A DNA stretch of 10,941 nt from Oscillospiraceae bacterium (GTDB lineage Bacteria; Bacillota; Clostridia; Oscillospirales; Ruminococcaceae), in the NCBI GenBank assembly GCA_017410745.1, contig JAFPPJ010000044.1, forward strand, positions 1-10,941, in the 5' to 3' direction. The position numbers were made by a program, and so were the translations under genes. Every line of letters starts with the position of its first letter. The stretch's first letter is position 1. The notes under the pieces were generated by a model. The model was not told the DNA's origin, searched no databases, and worked only from the letters and a program-made list of their open reading frames with translations. Of this stretch, positions 1 through 6,643 are shown in pieces.

Positions 1-938
1 ACTGCATCGTTGAGCATCGCAAGGCACGCGGTAGTGCCTGCACAGCCGCACTTCTCAAGACCCATCTCCTCAAGGATATATGCTACGCTGTCGCCCACCG
101 CAGGGGTAGGTGCAAGTGACAGGTCTACTATGCCGAAGGGCACTCCGAGCCTTTCGGATGCGGTCACGCCCACGAGCTGACCCACACGGGTTATCTTATA
201 TGCTGTCTTCTTTATTATATCCGCAAGCTGTGTTATATCCGCATCGGGATACTTTGAGAGTGCCGAGCGCACAACACCGGGGCCGGATACGCCCACATTT
301 ATTATGCAGTCGGGCTCGCCGACGCCGTGGAACGCACCCGCCATGAACGGGTTATCGTCAACAGCATTGCAGAATACCACCAGCTTTGCAGCGCCGAAGC
401 ATCTGTCCTTCTCTGTAAGCTCTGCGGTCTCACGGACGATGTGTCCCATAAGTCCCACAGCATCCATGTTTATGCCTGTCTTCGTGGAGCCGACATTGAC
501 GGAGGAGCATACGCAGGTGGTCTCAGCAAGCGCCTGGGGTATAGAGCGTATGAGCCTTTCATCGCCTGCGGAGAAGCCCTTCTGTACAAGTGCGGAATAT
601 CCGCCGATGAGGTTCACGCCGCATTCCTTTGCCGCCCTCTCCATCGTATGTGCGAACTTCACAGGAGAGCCGCTGCAGGAAGCGGATATCATAGCTATGG
701 GAGTGACGGAGAGACGCTTGTTTATGATGGGGATACCGTACTCCTTCTCTATCTCCTCGCCCACAGACACGAGCTTTGCAGCGCGTGTGCATATCTTGTC
801 GTATACCTTGTCGCAGGCCTTGTCAATATCACTGTCGATACAGTCGAGAAGTGATATACCCATCGTGATGGTACGTATATCAAGGCATTCGTCCTGTATC
901 ATCCTTATTGTTTCAAGAATATCGTAAACGTTGATCAT
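1..938 (-). CDS. PFL family protein (UPF0210 / DUF711), N-terminal part, cut by window edge
   Basis: The minus-strand frame stays open from the ATG at 938 to the window edge, giving 312 residues with no stop. The protein begins [20 protein letters not shown] and contains a stretch reading [20 protein letters not shown] and, near the edge, [19 protein letters not shown]. These match the UPF0210/DUF711 'PFL family' proteins as I know them. The family is usually about 450 residues, so roughly the last third is missing. Its biochemical role is not established; the fold resembles pyruvate formate-lyase-type barrels, but I see no evidence here for a glycyl-radical reaction. An AGGA ribosome site lies just upstream, in the 15-bp gap after the ACT-domain gene. 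That ACT/PFL gene pair is widespread in Firmicutes, which supports the call. The family assignment is fairly sure; the function is unknown. Confidence 0.85.
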   Translation of the reverse strand, partial: MINVYDILETIRMIQDECLDIRTITMGISLLDCIDSDIDKACDKVYDKICTRAAKLVSVGEEIEKEYGIPIINKRLSVTPIAMISASCSGSPVKFAHTMERAAKECGVNLIGGYSALVQKGFSAGDERLIRSIPQALAETTCVCSSVNVGSTKTGINMDAVGLMGHIVRETAELTEKDRCFGAAKLVVFCNAVDDNPFMAGAFHGVGEPDCIINVGVSGPGVVRSALSKYPDADITQLADIIKKTAYKITRVGQLVGVTASERLGVPFGIVDLSLAPTPAVGDSVAYILEEMGLEKCGCAGTTACLAMLNDA

Positions 939-953
939 ATCGTATAGTTCCTA

Positions 954-1223
954 TCATATGGTGTGCATAGTATTGAATATATCCTCATGCATGGTGTGTA
1001 TCTTGAGACCCATGCCGTCACCGAGAGCGGTGAGCTTGTCCTGCAGAGCCGTGAAGCTGCCGTTTATATTGGTTATATCCACGAGCATGATCATGGCGAA
1101 CATATCCTGGAGGACGCTCTGCGTCACCTCTATAACGTTCGCATTGTTCTCAGCGCATATCCCGCTGACCTTTGCAAGGATGCCCACTGCATCCTTTCCT
1201 ATTACAGTTACTACAGCCTTCAT
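954..1223 (-). CDS. ACT-domain protein, UPF0237 family
   Basis: An 89-residue protein starting MKAVVTVIGKDAVGILAKVS. It is essentially one ACT domain: the first beta strand (KAVVTVIGKD), the glycine turn and helix (VGILAKVSGICAENNANV), a second strand (IEVTQSVLQDMFAMIMLVDI) and a second helix-strand unit to the end. ACT domains commonly bind amino acids or other small ligands and form dimers. This stand-alone type is the UPF0237 family, related to the GcvR group. No ligand can be deduced. The start is well supported by AAAGGAG eight bases upstream, and this site directly abuts the cellulase stop codon. The 15-bp gap to the following PFL-family gene and the conserved pairing suggest that the two products work together, perhaps with the ACT protein as a sensor. 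That is inference. Confidence 0.9.
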   Translation of the reverse strand: MKAVVTVIGKDAVGILAKVSGICAENNANVIEVTQSVLQDMFAMIMLVDITNINGSFTALQDKLTALGDGMGLKIHTMHEDIFNTMHTI

Positions 1224-1238
1224 ACTGTACGCTCCTTT

Positions 1239-3158
1239 TCATGAAAGTGTCTTTCCGTTCTCGCCGAGCGGTATCTTGTGGTCAAGGCCTACGAACTTGC
1301 CGTCCTCCTGCCAAAGCACCTCTTTGACGAAATCATATTTTTCCTCGTCCCATGTGACGAAATCATCCTTGACAAGTCCGCCTGTATCGCCCGAATTGGC
1401 ATTGAAGCACCAGAACGTGTGATTGAGACGTTCTTCCTTGATGAGCCTGCGCAGATACTTCATCCATTTCAGATTGGGCTCTGTCATGAAGCCGCCCCAC
1501 TCGCCTATGAGTATGGGTGCGGTCTTGCTCGTGTGGATATACAGCCAGTTGTCGTTCCACGCATCCTTTTTCAGTGATTCGTAGGTGTATTCTCCCTTGA
1601 ACCATTCCTGCTGATACACGGAAGGGCCGTAGTCATGCGGCGAATACACGAGCTTGCTGCTGTATTTCCCGAGGTCGACGGGATAGTCCTTAACTCCTCT
1701 GAGATTGCCGCCCCACCATGTACTGTAGTAATCGCCGGGATCGGTGGACTTATAGCCGCTCTTGACATCCTTCGGGTATATCTCTATGCCCTCTACCATT
1801 ACGAGCACATTGGGATTCTTCGAGAGCACCGCATTTGCGGCAAGCTCTGCCTCATATTTCCAGTTGTCCGCATCCTTGCTGCCGTCCCACTTTGCACGGG
1901 GCGACTCGTTTGCCTTGCCGTGAGGCTCGTTTTTCAGGTCAAACGCGATGATAGTATCGTCATTCTTGTATCTGTCTGCCATCCACGACAGTGCCGCGCG
2001 GTAATCCTTCTCTGTCACATTCCCCTCATACCACATAGGCTTCATATGCCCCGAAGCATCTGTCTGAGCGGAATGTATATCTATCATTATCTTTATGCCG
2101 TTCGCCCTGCACTGTCCGACCACATAGTCGAAAATCTCAAGGCTGTTCATATCATTGAGATATGAATTGTATGCATGGTTGTAGTTTGCTGTGGGATAAC
2201 TGCCCTTTGCCCACTGGTTTATCAGCTCCGCAGAGAACGGCACGCGCAGGAGATTGAAGCCGTGATCTGCAATGGCTTCGATAGAGGAATTGAGGTCACA
2301 CGCCCAGAGTCCGTCAAATGTATTCGTACCCGTATTGTATCCGAACCAGTTGACACCCGTAAGCCATACCTCTTTGCCCTTGCTGTCCACTATCTTGTTC
2401 CCCTTGACGGAGAGCCAGTCATCCGTATCCGGTGCGGGCACATCCTTTGCAGGCGATGTTTTCACAGCGCCTCCGCCGTTGTCCGAGCCGCCCCAGTTGT
2501 TCTGCACCTCGCCGAACACGCATACCACCGCAGCCGCATCAATGCTGATGCCTGCGGGATCCTTTATTATCATGCCGAAGCTCGCATCCGAGCCCGGATA
2601 TATCACGGAGTTATAGTCCACAGGACCTGCTGTTATATTGCCGCCAGAAGCGGATATCTCCGTATTCCACGACTGATCTACCACAGCTTTGCCCGACGGG
2701 ATGGTCACAGTCCAGTCCGTAACATTCTTCTTGCCGCTGTTCTTCACCGTAACGTCATACTGGGCAAAATCGTGGCTGCCGTCGTTCCAGCCGCCCGTCC
2801 TTTTTATGCTCACCGTCACATCCGACGAGGACTCGGACTTAGACAGCACCTCCTGCGAAGCTGTCGTCTCTGCAGGCGCATTACTCGCCGTCGCCTTATC
2901 ATCGGCGATAACATCGTCATTCCCTGTATCTTTTGCACTTGCGGTGGTCTCATCAAGCACCACATCCGTATTGACGCTGGTACTTGCTCCGCCGTCGCCG
3001 TAAGGATCGGCAGCGATATCGGGCTTGCTCTGTACCGTTGTCTGTGAAGGAGTCACTGTTGTCAGCACAGATTCGGGGATAGTCACCTGTTCATCCGAAC
3101 GATCCGAACACGCCGTCAAAAGGCACAGCACTGCAGCTGCAAGTATCTTTTTCTTCAT
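1239..3158 (-). CDS. Lipoprotein endoglucanase: CBM2-like domain plus glycoside hydrolase family 5
   Basis: A 639-residue secreted cellulase. Residues 1-17 form a lipoprotein signal ([17 protein letters not shown]), with Cys17 the likely lipidated residue, so the enzyme should be anchored on the outer face of the membrane. A Ser/Thr/Asp-rich linker (about 18-112) follows. Next is a beta-sandwich domain (about 115-217) with CBM2-like features: [25 protein letters not shown], then [11 protein letters not shown] short Gly-rich linker (222-247) leads to the GH5 catalytic domain (about 249-617). Its family residues are visible: Arg in FNLLRVPFS, the acid/base Glu411 in DLKNEPHG, His508 in SPHDYG, the nucleophile Glu553 in LIGEWGGF, and Trp583 in [25 protein letters not shown] and SGDTGG point to subfamily GH5_1, by recall of Acidothermus E1-type enzymes. 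No dockerin is present. A GTG at 3167 could start three codons earlier, but AGGGGGTG is correctly spaced for the ATG at 3158. Confidence 0.93.
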   Translation of the reverse strand: MKKKILAAAVLCLLTACSDRSDEQVTIPESVLTTVTPSQTTVQSKPDIAADPYGDGGASTSVNTDVVLDETTASAKDTGNDDVIADDKATASNAPAETTASQEVLSKSESSSDVTVSIKRTGGWNDGSHDFAQYDVTVKNSGKKNVTDWTVTIPSGKAVVDQSWNTEISASGGNITAGPVDYNSVIYPGSDASFGMIIKDPAGISIDAAAVVCVFGEVQNNWGGSDNGGGAVKTSPAKDVPAPDTDDWLSVKGNKIVDSKGKEVWLTGVNWFGYNTGTNTFDGLWACDLNSSIEAIADHGFNLLRVPFSAELINQWAKGSYPTANYNHAYNSYLNDMNSLEIFDYVVGQCRANGIKIMIDIHSAQTDASGHMKPMWYEGNVTEKDYRAALSWMADRYKNDDTIIAFDLKNEPHGKANESPRAKWDGSKDADNWKYEAELAANAVLSKNPNVLVMVEGIEIYPKDVKSGYKSTDPGDYYSTWWGGNLRGVKDYPVDLGKYSSKLVYSPHDYGPSVYQQEWFKGEYTYESLKKDAWNDNWLYIHTSKTAPILIGEWGGFMTEPNLKWMKYLRRLIKEERLNHTFWCFNANSGDTGGLVKDDFVTWDEEKYDFVKEVLWQEDGKFVGLDHKIPLGENGKTLS

Positions 3159-3190
3159 ATATGCCACCCCCTGTATCTGTTCAAAAGTAT

Positions 3191-3219
3191 ATTATACCAC
3201 AACCGTCCGACAATTGCAA
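3191..3219 (-). promoter_or_regulatory. Promoter of the cellulase-ACT-PFL unit
   Basis: On the minus strand there is a perfect -10 TATAAT (3191-3196) preceded by TGG, which forms an extended -10. A -35-like TTGCAA (3214-3219) lies exactly 17 bases away. Transcription should start near 3184, leaving a leader of about 25 bases before the ATG at 3158 with AGGGGGTG inside it. No clear operator was recognised around it. Confidence 0.75.
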
Positions 3220-3309
3220 GTGTTTTGACAAATTTACAGTCAAACCCCGGATCTGCGCGGTACGCACCGGCTGTATCGTTTTATTATACTAAACGACATT
3301 ATCATGCAA

Positions 3310-3335
3310 AAAGCGCATCTTACAGGATGCGCTTT
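3310..3335 (-). terminator. Intrinsic terminator of the feo unit
   Basis: The sequence forms a 10-bp stem, AAAGCGCATC paired with GATGCGCTTT, with a six-base loop (3320-3325). On the minus strand the stem ends in a run of five T (complement of 3308-3312). It lies about 10 bp after the stop of the small Cys-rich gene, so it should end feo transcription before the cellulase promoter. Confidence 0.75.
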
Positions 3336-3345
3336 ATTATTTTAC

Positions 3346-3513
3346 TTATGTTTTATGACATGACTTGCTCATCGCACAGTGCTCGCATCCGCAGCCGCAG
3401 GACTTTCCTTTTTTGCGGTCATTCACGATAGATGCGACCGCAAGCCCTACTATTACGACAAGCAGCACAAGCACGGCGACTGTCCCGATATTAGCCGTTA
3501 TCCACATCATCAT
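3346..3513 (-). CDS. FeoB-associated Cys-rich membrane protein
   Basis: A 55-residue protein not usually found by length-filtered gene calling. It begins MMMWITANIG, has one hydrophobic segment (about residues 9-30, TVAVLVLLVVIVGLAVAS), then a basic stretch (NDRKKGK) and a Cys-rich tail, SCGCGCEHCAMSKSCHKT, with five cysteines and two histidines. This is the layout of the FeoB-associated Cys-rich membrane proteins that follow feoB in many Firmicutes. They are thought to assist ferrous iron uptake, possibly as a metal-binding accessory, but the mechanism is not settled. GGGAGGT sits just before the gene, in the 12-bp gap after the feoB stop. Three consecutive ATG codons (3513, 3510, 3507) make the exact start uncertain by two residues. 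The terminator lies immediately downstream. Confidence 0.9.
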   Translation of the reverse strand: MMMWITANIGTVAVLVLLVVIVGLAVASIVNDRKKGKSCGCGCEHCAMSKSCHKT

Positions 3514-3525
3514 ACCGACCTCCCG

Positions 3526-5997
3526 TTATTTCTGCACCTGAGAAACCTGCAGCTTCTTCACGAACAGGAAATACAGAGCGACCGCAGTGAGGGCTCCTGC
3601 AGCGATAGTCCCGGGAACACTGCCGTTTCCCGTGAAGAGATTGCCGAACTGTGTGATAAGGAACGCAGTACAATATGCAAAGCCGCACTGCCACGCCACT
3701 GCGAAGAATGTCCATTTAGCGCTGTTCATTTCCTGCTTTATGGCGCTTATCGCTGCTATGCAGGGTGCGCACAGGAGATTGAACATAAGGAATGAATACC
3801 CGGTGACAGTGGTGAACGATGCCGCAAGTGTCTGCCACACGGTAGTATCCCTGCCGCCGTAGAGCACGCCTAAAGTGCCGACTATATTCTCCTTTGCCAC
3901 AAGGCCTGTCAGCGTAGCCACAGCCGCCTGCCATGTGCCCCATCCGAGGGGCTTGAATATCCATGCAAAGACAGAGCCGAACGCCGCAAGCAAGGACATA
4001 TCCAGCTCATCCACAGAGAGCATCCTGAAGCCTTCATCCGTGAATCCGAAATATGTAGTGAACCATATTATAACCGACGATACGAGTATTACCGATACCG
4101 CCTTCTTTACAAATGACCAGCCTCTTTCCCACATCGAGCGCAGCACATTCTTTGCGGTGGGCATATGATATGCAGGGAGCTCCATTACAAAGGGCGCAGA
4201 CTCGCCTGCGAATGCGGATGTCTTTTTGAGTATGACTCCCGATATTATCACGGCAGCGACGCCCACGAAATACGCCGAGGTAGCCACCCATGCCGATCCG
4301 CCGAACACAGCGCCCGCTATCATAGCTATGACGGGCATCTTCGCTCCGCATGGTATGAACGTGGTGGTGATGAGCGTCATCCTGCGCTCGTTCACATTCT
4401 CTATCGTCCTGCTCGACATGATGCCCGGTACGCCGCATCCCGATGCTATCAGCAGAGGGATGAAGGATTTGCCGGAAAGGCCGAATCTGCTGAATACCCT
4501 GTCGAGCACGAATGCGATCCTTGACATATATCCGCAGGCTTCAAGGAATGCGAGCATCAGAAACAGGACGAACATCTGCGGGGCAAAGCCTATGACCGAG
4601 CCCACTCCGGAAACTATGCCGTCAAGGATAAGGCTTTTGAGCCAGTCTGCCACATTCGCCCTGTCAAGCAGTCCTTCGATTATCGCGGGTATGCTCGGCA
4701 CCCATGTACCGTATGCCGCAGGGTCGGGCGCATCAAAGCCGTTCTCGCTAAAATATCCCACGCTGTCGAGATAGGATATGGGCACCACATCCTCACCCGC
4801 ATCTGCCGGTACTTCGGTGAAGTATACCTTCATCTCCGATGTTCCCAGCGTTTCCTCGTCCTGCACGGATATAGCAGTGAAGTCACTGCCAGAAGCCTCA
4901 CTCATGCGTGACAGCGCCTCATCCGGGTCAAACCCATCCGCTCCGGGATCAAATTTACAGTATGCATTCGCTGCCCTGAGCGCATCCCTGTATTCAACGC
5001 TCTTTTGCTCATACTGCTCCGAGCCGATGCCGAACAGGTGGAAGCCATCGCCGAACACGCTGTTGTTCACAAAATCCGTCATGGGTGTGCCCACAGCCAC
5101 CATAGCCGTGAAATACACCGTGAACATGATAGCGGCAAATATTGGCAGACCCAGAAAACGGCTCGTTACTATCCTATCTATCTTGTCAGAGGTGGTGAGC
5201 ATGCCCTTGTTCTTTTTCTCCACGCACTTTTCGGTAATGGACGTGATATAGTTGTATCTTTCGTTCGTGATGATGCTCTCCGCATCATCATCGAGCTCAC
5301 GCTCGGCACCTGCTATATCCTTTTCGATATGCGCGGCAGTCTCCTCGGATATGCCAAGCTTCTCCATGACCTTCGCATCGCGCTCGAACAGTTTTATCGC
5401 ATACCAGCGCTGCTGTTCATCGGGGAGGTCATGCACGCACGCCTCCTCGATATGTGCAAGTGCATGCTCCACAGGCCCGGAAAAGACGTGATGCGGCACG
5501 GGCTTGTTCTTGTCTGCCGCTCTTATCGCAGCCTCTACCGCTTCCGTGATGCCCGTACCCTTCAGGGCGGATATATCCATGACCTTGCAGCCGAGTTCCT
5601 TGGAAAGCCTTTCGATATCTATCCTGTCGCCGTTCTTCTCCACCACGTCCATCATATTTATCGCGATAACGAGGGGAAGCCCGATCTCTGCAAGCTGCGT
5701 GGTGAGGTACAGATTCCTTTCAAGGTTGGTGCCGTCAACGATGTTTAGTATCGCTTCGGGGCGCTCATATATAAGATAATTTCTCGCCACCACCTCTTCA
5801 AGGGTATAGGGTGAAAGCGAATATATACCGGGGAGGTCGGTGACGATAACATCATCCTTGTCCTTGAGCCTGCCCTCTTTCTTCTCAACGGTGACGCCCG
5901 GCCAGTTGCCCACGAACTGGTTCGACCCGGTAAGTGCATTGAACAGCGTCGTCTTGCCGCAGTTGGGATTGCCCGCAAGGGCAATTCGGATACTCAT
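3526..5997 (-). CDS. feoB: Ferrous iron transporter FeoB
   Basis: An 823-residue GTPase-coupled Fe(II) transporter of the cytoplasmic membrane. The N-terminal G domain shows G1 GNPNCGKTT (9-17), the G2 region VGNWPGVTVE (29-38), G3 DLPG (54-57), G4 NMMD (114-117) and G5 SALKGTG (143-149). A helical regulatory segment follows to about 275. The first membrane helix is about 281-303. The Gate repeats follow, with the conserved stretches SGCGVPGIMSSRTI (about 519-532) and FIPCGAKMPVIAM (547-559). The C-terminal helices end in a basic tail. Between helix 1 and helix 2 lies an acidic insert (about 312-434), which makes the protein longer than the roughly 770 residues of E. coli FeoB. I place the start at the ATG at 5997, because AAAGGA is nine bases upstream and the product begins MSIRIALAGNPN as in relatives. 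ATGs at 6003 and 6015 are also in frame, but the latter lies before the ribosome site. Confidence 0.96.
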   Translation of the reverse strand: MSIRIALAGNPNCGKTTLFNALTGSNQFVGNWPGVTVEKKEGRLKDKDDVIVTDLPGIYSLSPYTLEEVVARNYLIYERPEAILNIVDGTNLERNLYLTTQLAEIGLPLVIAINMMDVVEKNGDRIDIERLSKELGCKVMDISALKGTGITEAVEAAIRAADKNKPVPHHVFSGPVEHALAHIEEACVHDLPDEQQRWYAIKLFERDAKVMEKLGISEETAAHIEKDIAGAERELDDDAESIITNERYNYITSITEKCVEKKNKGMLTTSDKIDRIVTSRFLGLPIFAAIMFTVYFTAMVAVGTPMTDFVNNSVFGDGFHLFGIGSEQYEQKSVEYRDALRAANAYCKFDPGADGFDPDEALSRMSEASGSDFTAISVQDEETLGTSEMKVYFTEVPADAGEDVVPISYLDSVGYFSENGFDAPDPAAYGTWVPSIPAIIEGLLDRANVADWLKSLILDGIVSGVGSVIGFAPQMFVLFLMLAFLEACGYMSRIAFVLDRVFSRFGLSGKSFIPLLIASGCGVPGIMSSRTIENVNERRMTLITTTFIPCGAKMPVIAMIAGAVFGGSAWVATSAYFVGVAAVIISGVILKKTSAFAGESAPFVMELPAYHMPTAKNVLRSMWERGWSFVKKAVSVILVSSVIIWFTTYFGFTDEGFRMLSVDELDMSLLAAFGSVFAWIFKPLGWGTWQAAVATLTGLVAKENIVGTLGVLYGGRDTTVWQTLAASFTTVTGYSFLMFNLLCAPCIAAISAIKQEMNSAKWTFFAVAWQCGFAYCTAFLITQFGNLFTGNGSVPGTIAAGALTAVALYFLFVKKLQVSQVQK

Positions 5998-6016
5998 CCG
6001 CATCTGTCCTTTCATA

Positions 6017-6034
6017 AGTTAGATTAAACTAACT
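6017..6034. promoter_or_regulatory. Operator-like palindrome between feoA and feoB (DtxR-family type)
   Basis: Read on the minus strand this is AGTTAGTTTAATCTAACT, palindromic at 16 of 18 positions. The half-sites TTAG/CTAA resemble DtxR/IdeR/MntR-family boxes. It lies 20 bases before the feoB start, downstream of a terminator-like hairpin. It could control an internal feoB promoter; the TTTAAT inside it is -10-like, but I see no convincing -35. The regulator is inferred from known iron regulation of feo genes, not seen here. Confidence 0.55.
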
Positions 6035-6047
6035 CTAATTCCCGAAA

Positions 6048-6073
6048 ATAAACGCCTTCAAAGAGGCGTTTAT
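6048..6073 (-). terminator. Terminator-like hairpin between feoA and feoB
   Basis: A 10-bp stem (6048-6057 with 6064-6073, core AAACGCCT/AGGCGTTT) has a six-base loop. On the minus strand it is followed by a T-rich tail, TTTATTTT. It begins 11 bp after the feoA stop codon. It could terminate feoA transcripts fully or partly, so that feoB is made at a different level or from its own promoter. The plus-strand tail is not T-rich, so the hairpin serves the feo direction. Confidence 0.6.
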
Positions 6074-6084
6074 AAAATACAAGT

Positions 6085-6306
6085 TTATTCCACTTCTATC
6101 AGCTCTGCATCTGCCTTGCGCAGCGAGAGCTCGTATCCCCTGACGGTGAGTTCCAGCGGATCGCCAAGCGGTGCGGCCTTGCGCACGAATACCTTTGTGC
6201 CCTTGGTTATGCCCATGTCCATTATCCTGCGGCGTATAGCACCTTCACCGTGGAGCTTGACGACTGTCGCCGTACTGCCGATGGGAGTATCTTTCAGTGT
6301 TTTCAT
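6085..6306 (-). CDS. feoA: Ferrous iron transport protein A (FeoA)
   Basis: A 73-residue SH3-like cytosolic protein beginning MKTLKDTPIGSTATVVKLHG. The family pattern is clear: the opening strand and turn (LKDTPIGSTATVVKL), GEGAIRRRIMDMGITKGTKV in the middle (the RR..DMG.. motif), then DPLELTVRGYELSLRKADAELIEV at the end. FeoA proteins associate with FeoB and are needed for normal Fe(II) uptake, probably by modulating the transporter. Two adjacent ATG codons exist (6309 and 6306). GGAGG is five bases before the second and only two before the first, so 6306 is preferred. The gene lies upstream of feoB, separated by an 87-bp gap that holds a hairpin and an operator-like palindrome. An iron-responsive promoter is likely just upstream. 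Confidence 0.95.
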   Translation of the reverse strand: MKTLKDTPIGSTATVVKLHGEGAIRRRIMDMGITKGTKVFVRKAAPLGDPLELTVRGYELSLRKADAELIEVE

Positions 6307-6345
6307 CATTTCCTCCGCCTGTCGTGACTATCTTTATCTGTTATT

Positions 6346-6375
6346 ATGATAGCAGATGCTAACCTTTCATGTCAA
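6346..6375 (-). promoter_or_regulatory. feoA promoter (TTGACA / TATCAT)
   Basis: On the minus strand a perfect -35 TTGACA (6370-6375) is separated by 18 bases from TATCAT (6346-6351), which is preceded by TGC, an extended -10. The expected start is near 6339, giving a leader of about 33 bases with GGAGG before feoA. The spacer and -10 overlap an operator-like element. Confidence 0.75.
6347..6364. promoter_or_regulatory. Operator-like element inside the feoA promoter
   Basis: The minus strand reads GGTTAGCATCTGCTATCA: GTTAG, six bases, CTA, with the inner repeat TAGCA-TC-TGCTA. The same GTTAG-N6-CTA pattern recurs at 6017-6034 and 6437-6454. It covers the promoter spacer and most of the -10, where a bound repressor would block RNA polymerase. 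A DtxR-family iron regulator is the natural candidate, by inference from feo biology. Confidence 0.5.
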
Positions 6376-6412
6376 CCGTTTTTTCTTAATTTCATGCGTC
6401 CTGTTTAAATTT

Positions 6413-6437
6413 TGTCGCTTTACACAACTAAGCGACA
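6413..6437. repeat. Perfect 8-bp inverted repeat upstream of feoA
   Basis: TGTCGCTT (6413-6420) and AAGCGACA (6430-6437) are exact reverse complements separated by nine bases. Neither strand has a T-run after it, so it is unlikely to be a terminator. Its right arm touches the operator-like element at 6437. A protein-binding site is possible, but I do not recognise the regulator. Confidence 0.55.
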
Positions 6438-6454
6438 GTTAGTCTAATCTAATC
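6437..6454. promoter_or_regulatory. Second upstream operator-like element (DtxR-family type)
   Basis: The plus strand reads AGTTAGTCTAATCTAATC, matching the minus-strand site before feoB (AGTTAGTTTAATCTAACT) at 15 of 18 positions. It lies about 130 bp upstream of feoA. On the minus strand it overlaps a weak TTGTAC-17-TAGACT promoter-like pair that could be a second feo promoter. Confidence 0.5.
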
Positions 6455-6608
6455 TGCCGACTTGTACAAAAGCGTCAAAACCTCATTTACCCACGCCTAA
6501 TTCTCCGAAAGCGCCATTTTTCTATAGTAATGTTGCACAAAGTTTTACTTGAATTTCTGTGTTTTTTGACTCGTTCTCACATTGTTTAGAAATGTTTTCA
6601 TTTAGGAC

Positions 6609-6637
6609 TTGAATTTTCTCCCGAAATAGGTTAGAAT
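6609..6637 (+). promoter_or_regulatory. Promoter of the purine operon
   Basis: TTGAAT (6609-6614) and TAGAAT (6632-6637) are separated by exactly 17 bases. The predicted transcription start near 6644 lies just before the 5' arm of a structured leader. No better promoter is seen closer to purE. The elements are four or five matches each to the sigma-A consensus. Confidence 0.65.
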
Positions 6638-6643
6638 AGTACT

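Larger units (their letters stand above)
6376..6608. other. Intergenic region between divergent feo and pur promoters
   Basis: This AT-rich stretch has no credible gene. It holds an 8-bp perfect inverted repeat (6413-6437), an operator-like element (6437-6454), and one copy of ACTTGAATTT (6547-6556) that is repeated 60 bases later at the purE -35 region. Nothing else was recognised. Confidence 0.6.

Noticed and set aside
304..927. Plus-strand open frames over the left end
   Set aside because: The minus strand encodes a recognisable UPF0210 protein throughout. The plus-strand frames give low-complexity products without family features.
2175..3047. Long plus-strand open frame of about 290 codons opposite the cellulase gene
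   Set aside because: It is antisense to a clear GH5 lipoprotein, its product is Arg/His/Cys-rich with no domain logic, and it has no good ribosome site. It is a shadow of codon bias in the real gene.
6495..6635. PurR boxes (CCGAA-type repeats)
   Set aside because: CCGAAA occurs at about 6505 and 6621 but without the flanking consensus, inverted orientation or expected spacing. It is too weak to call.
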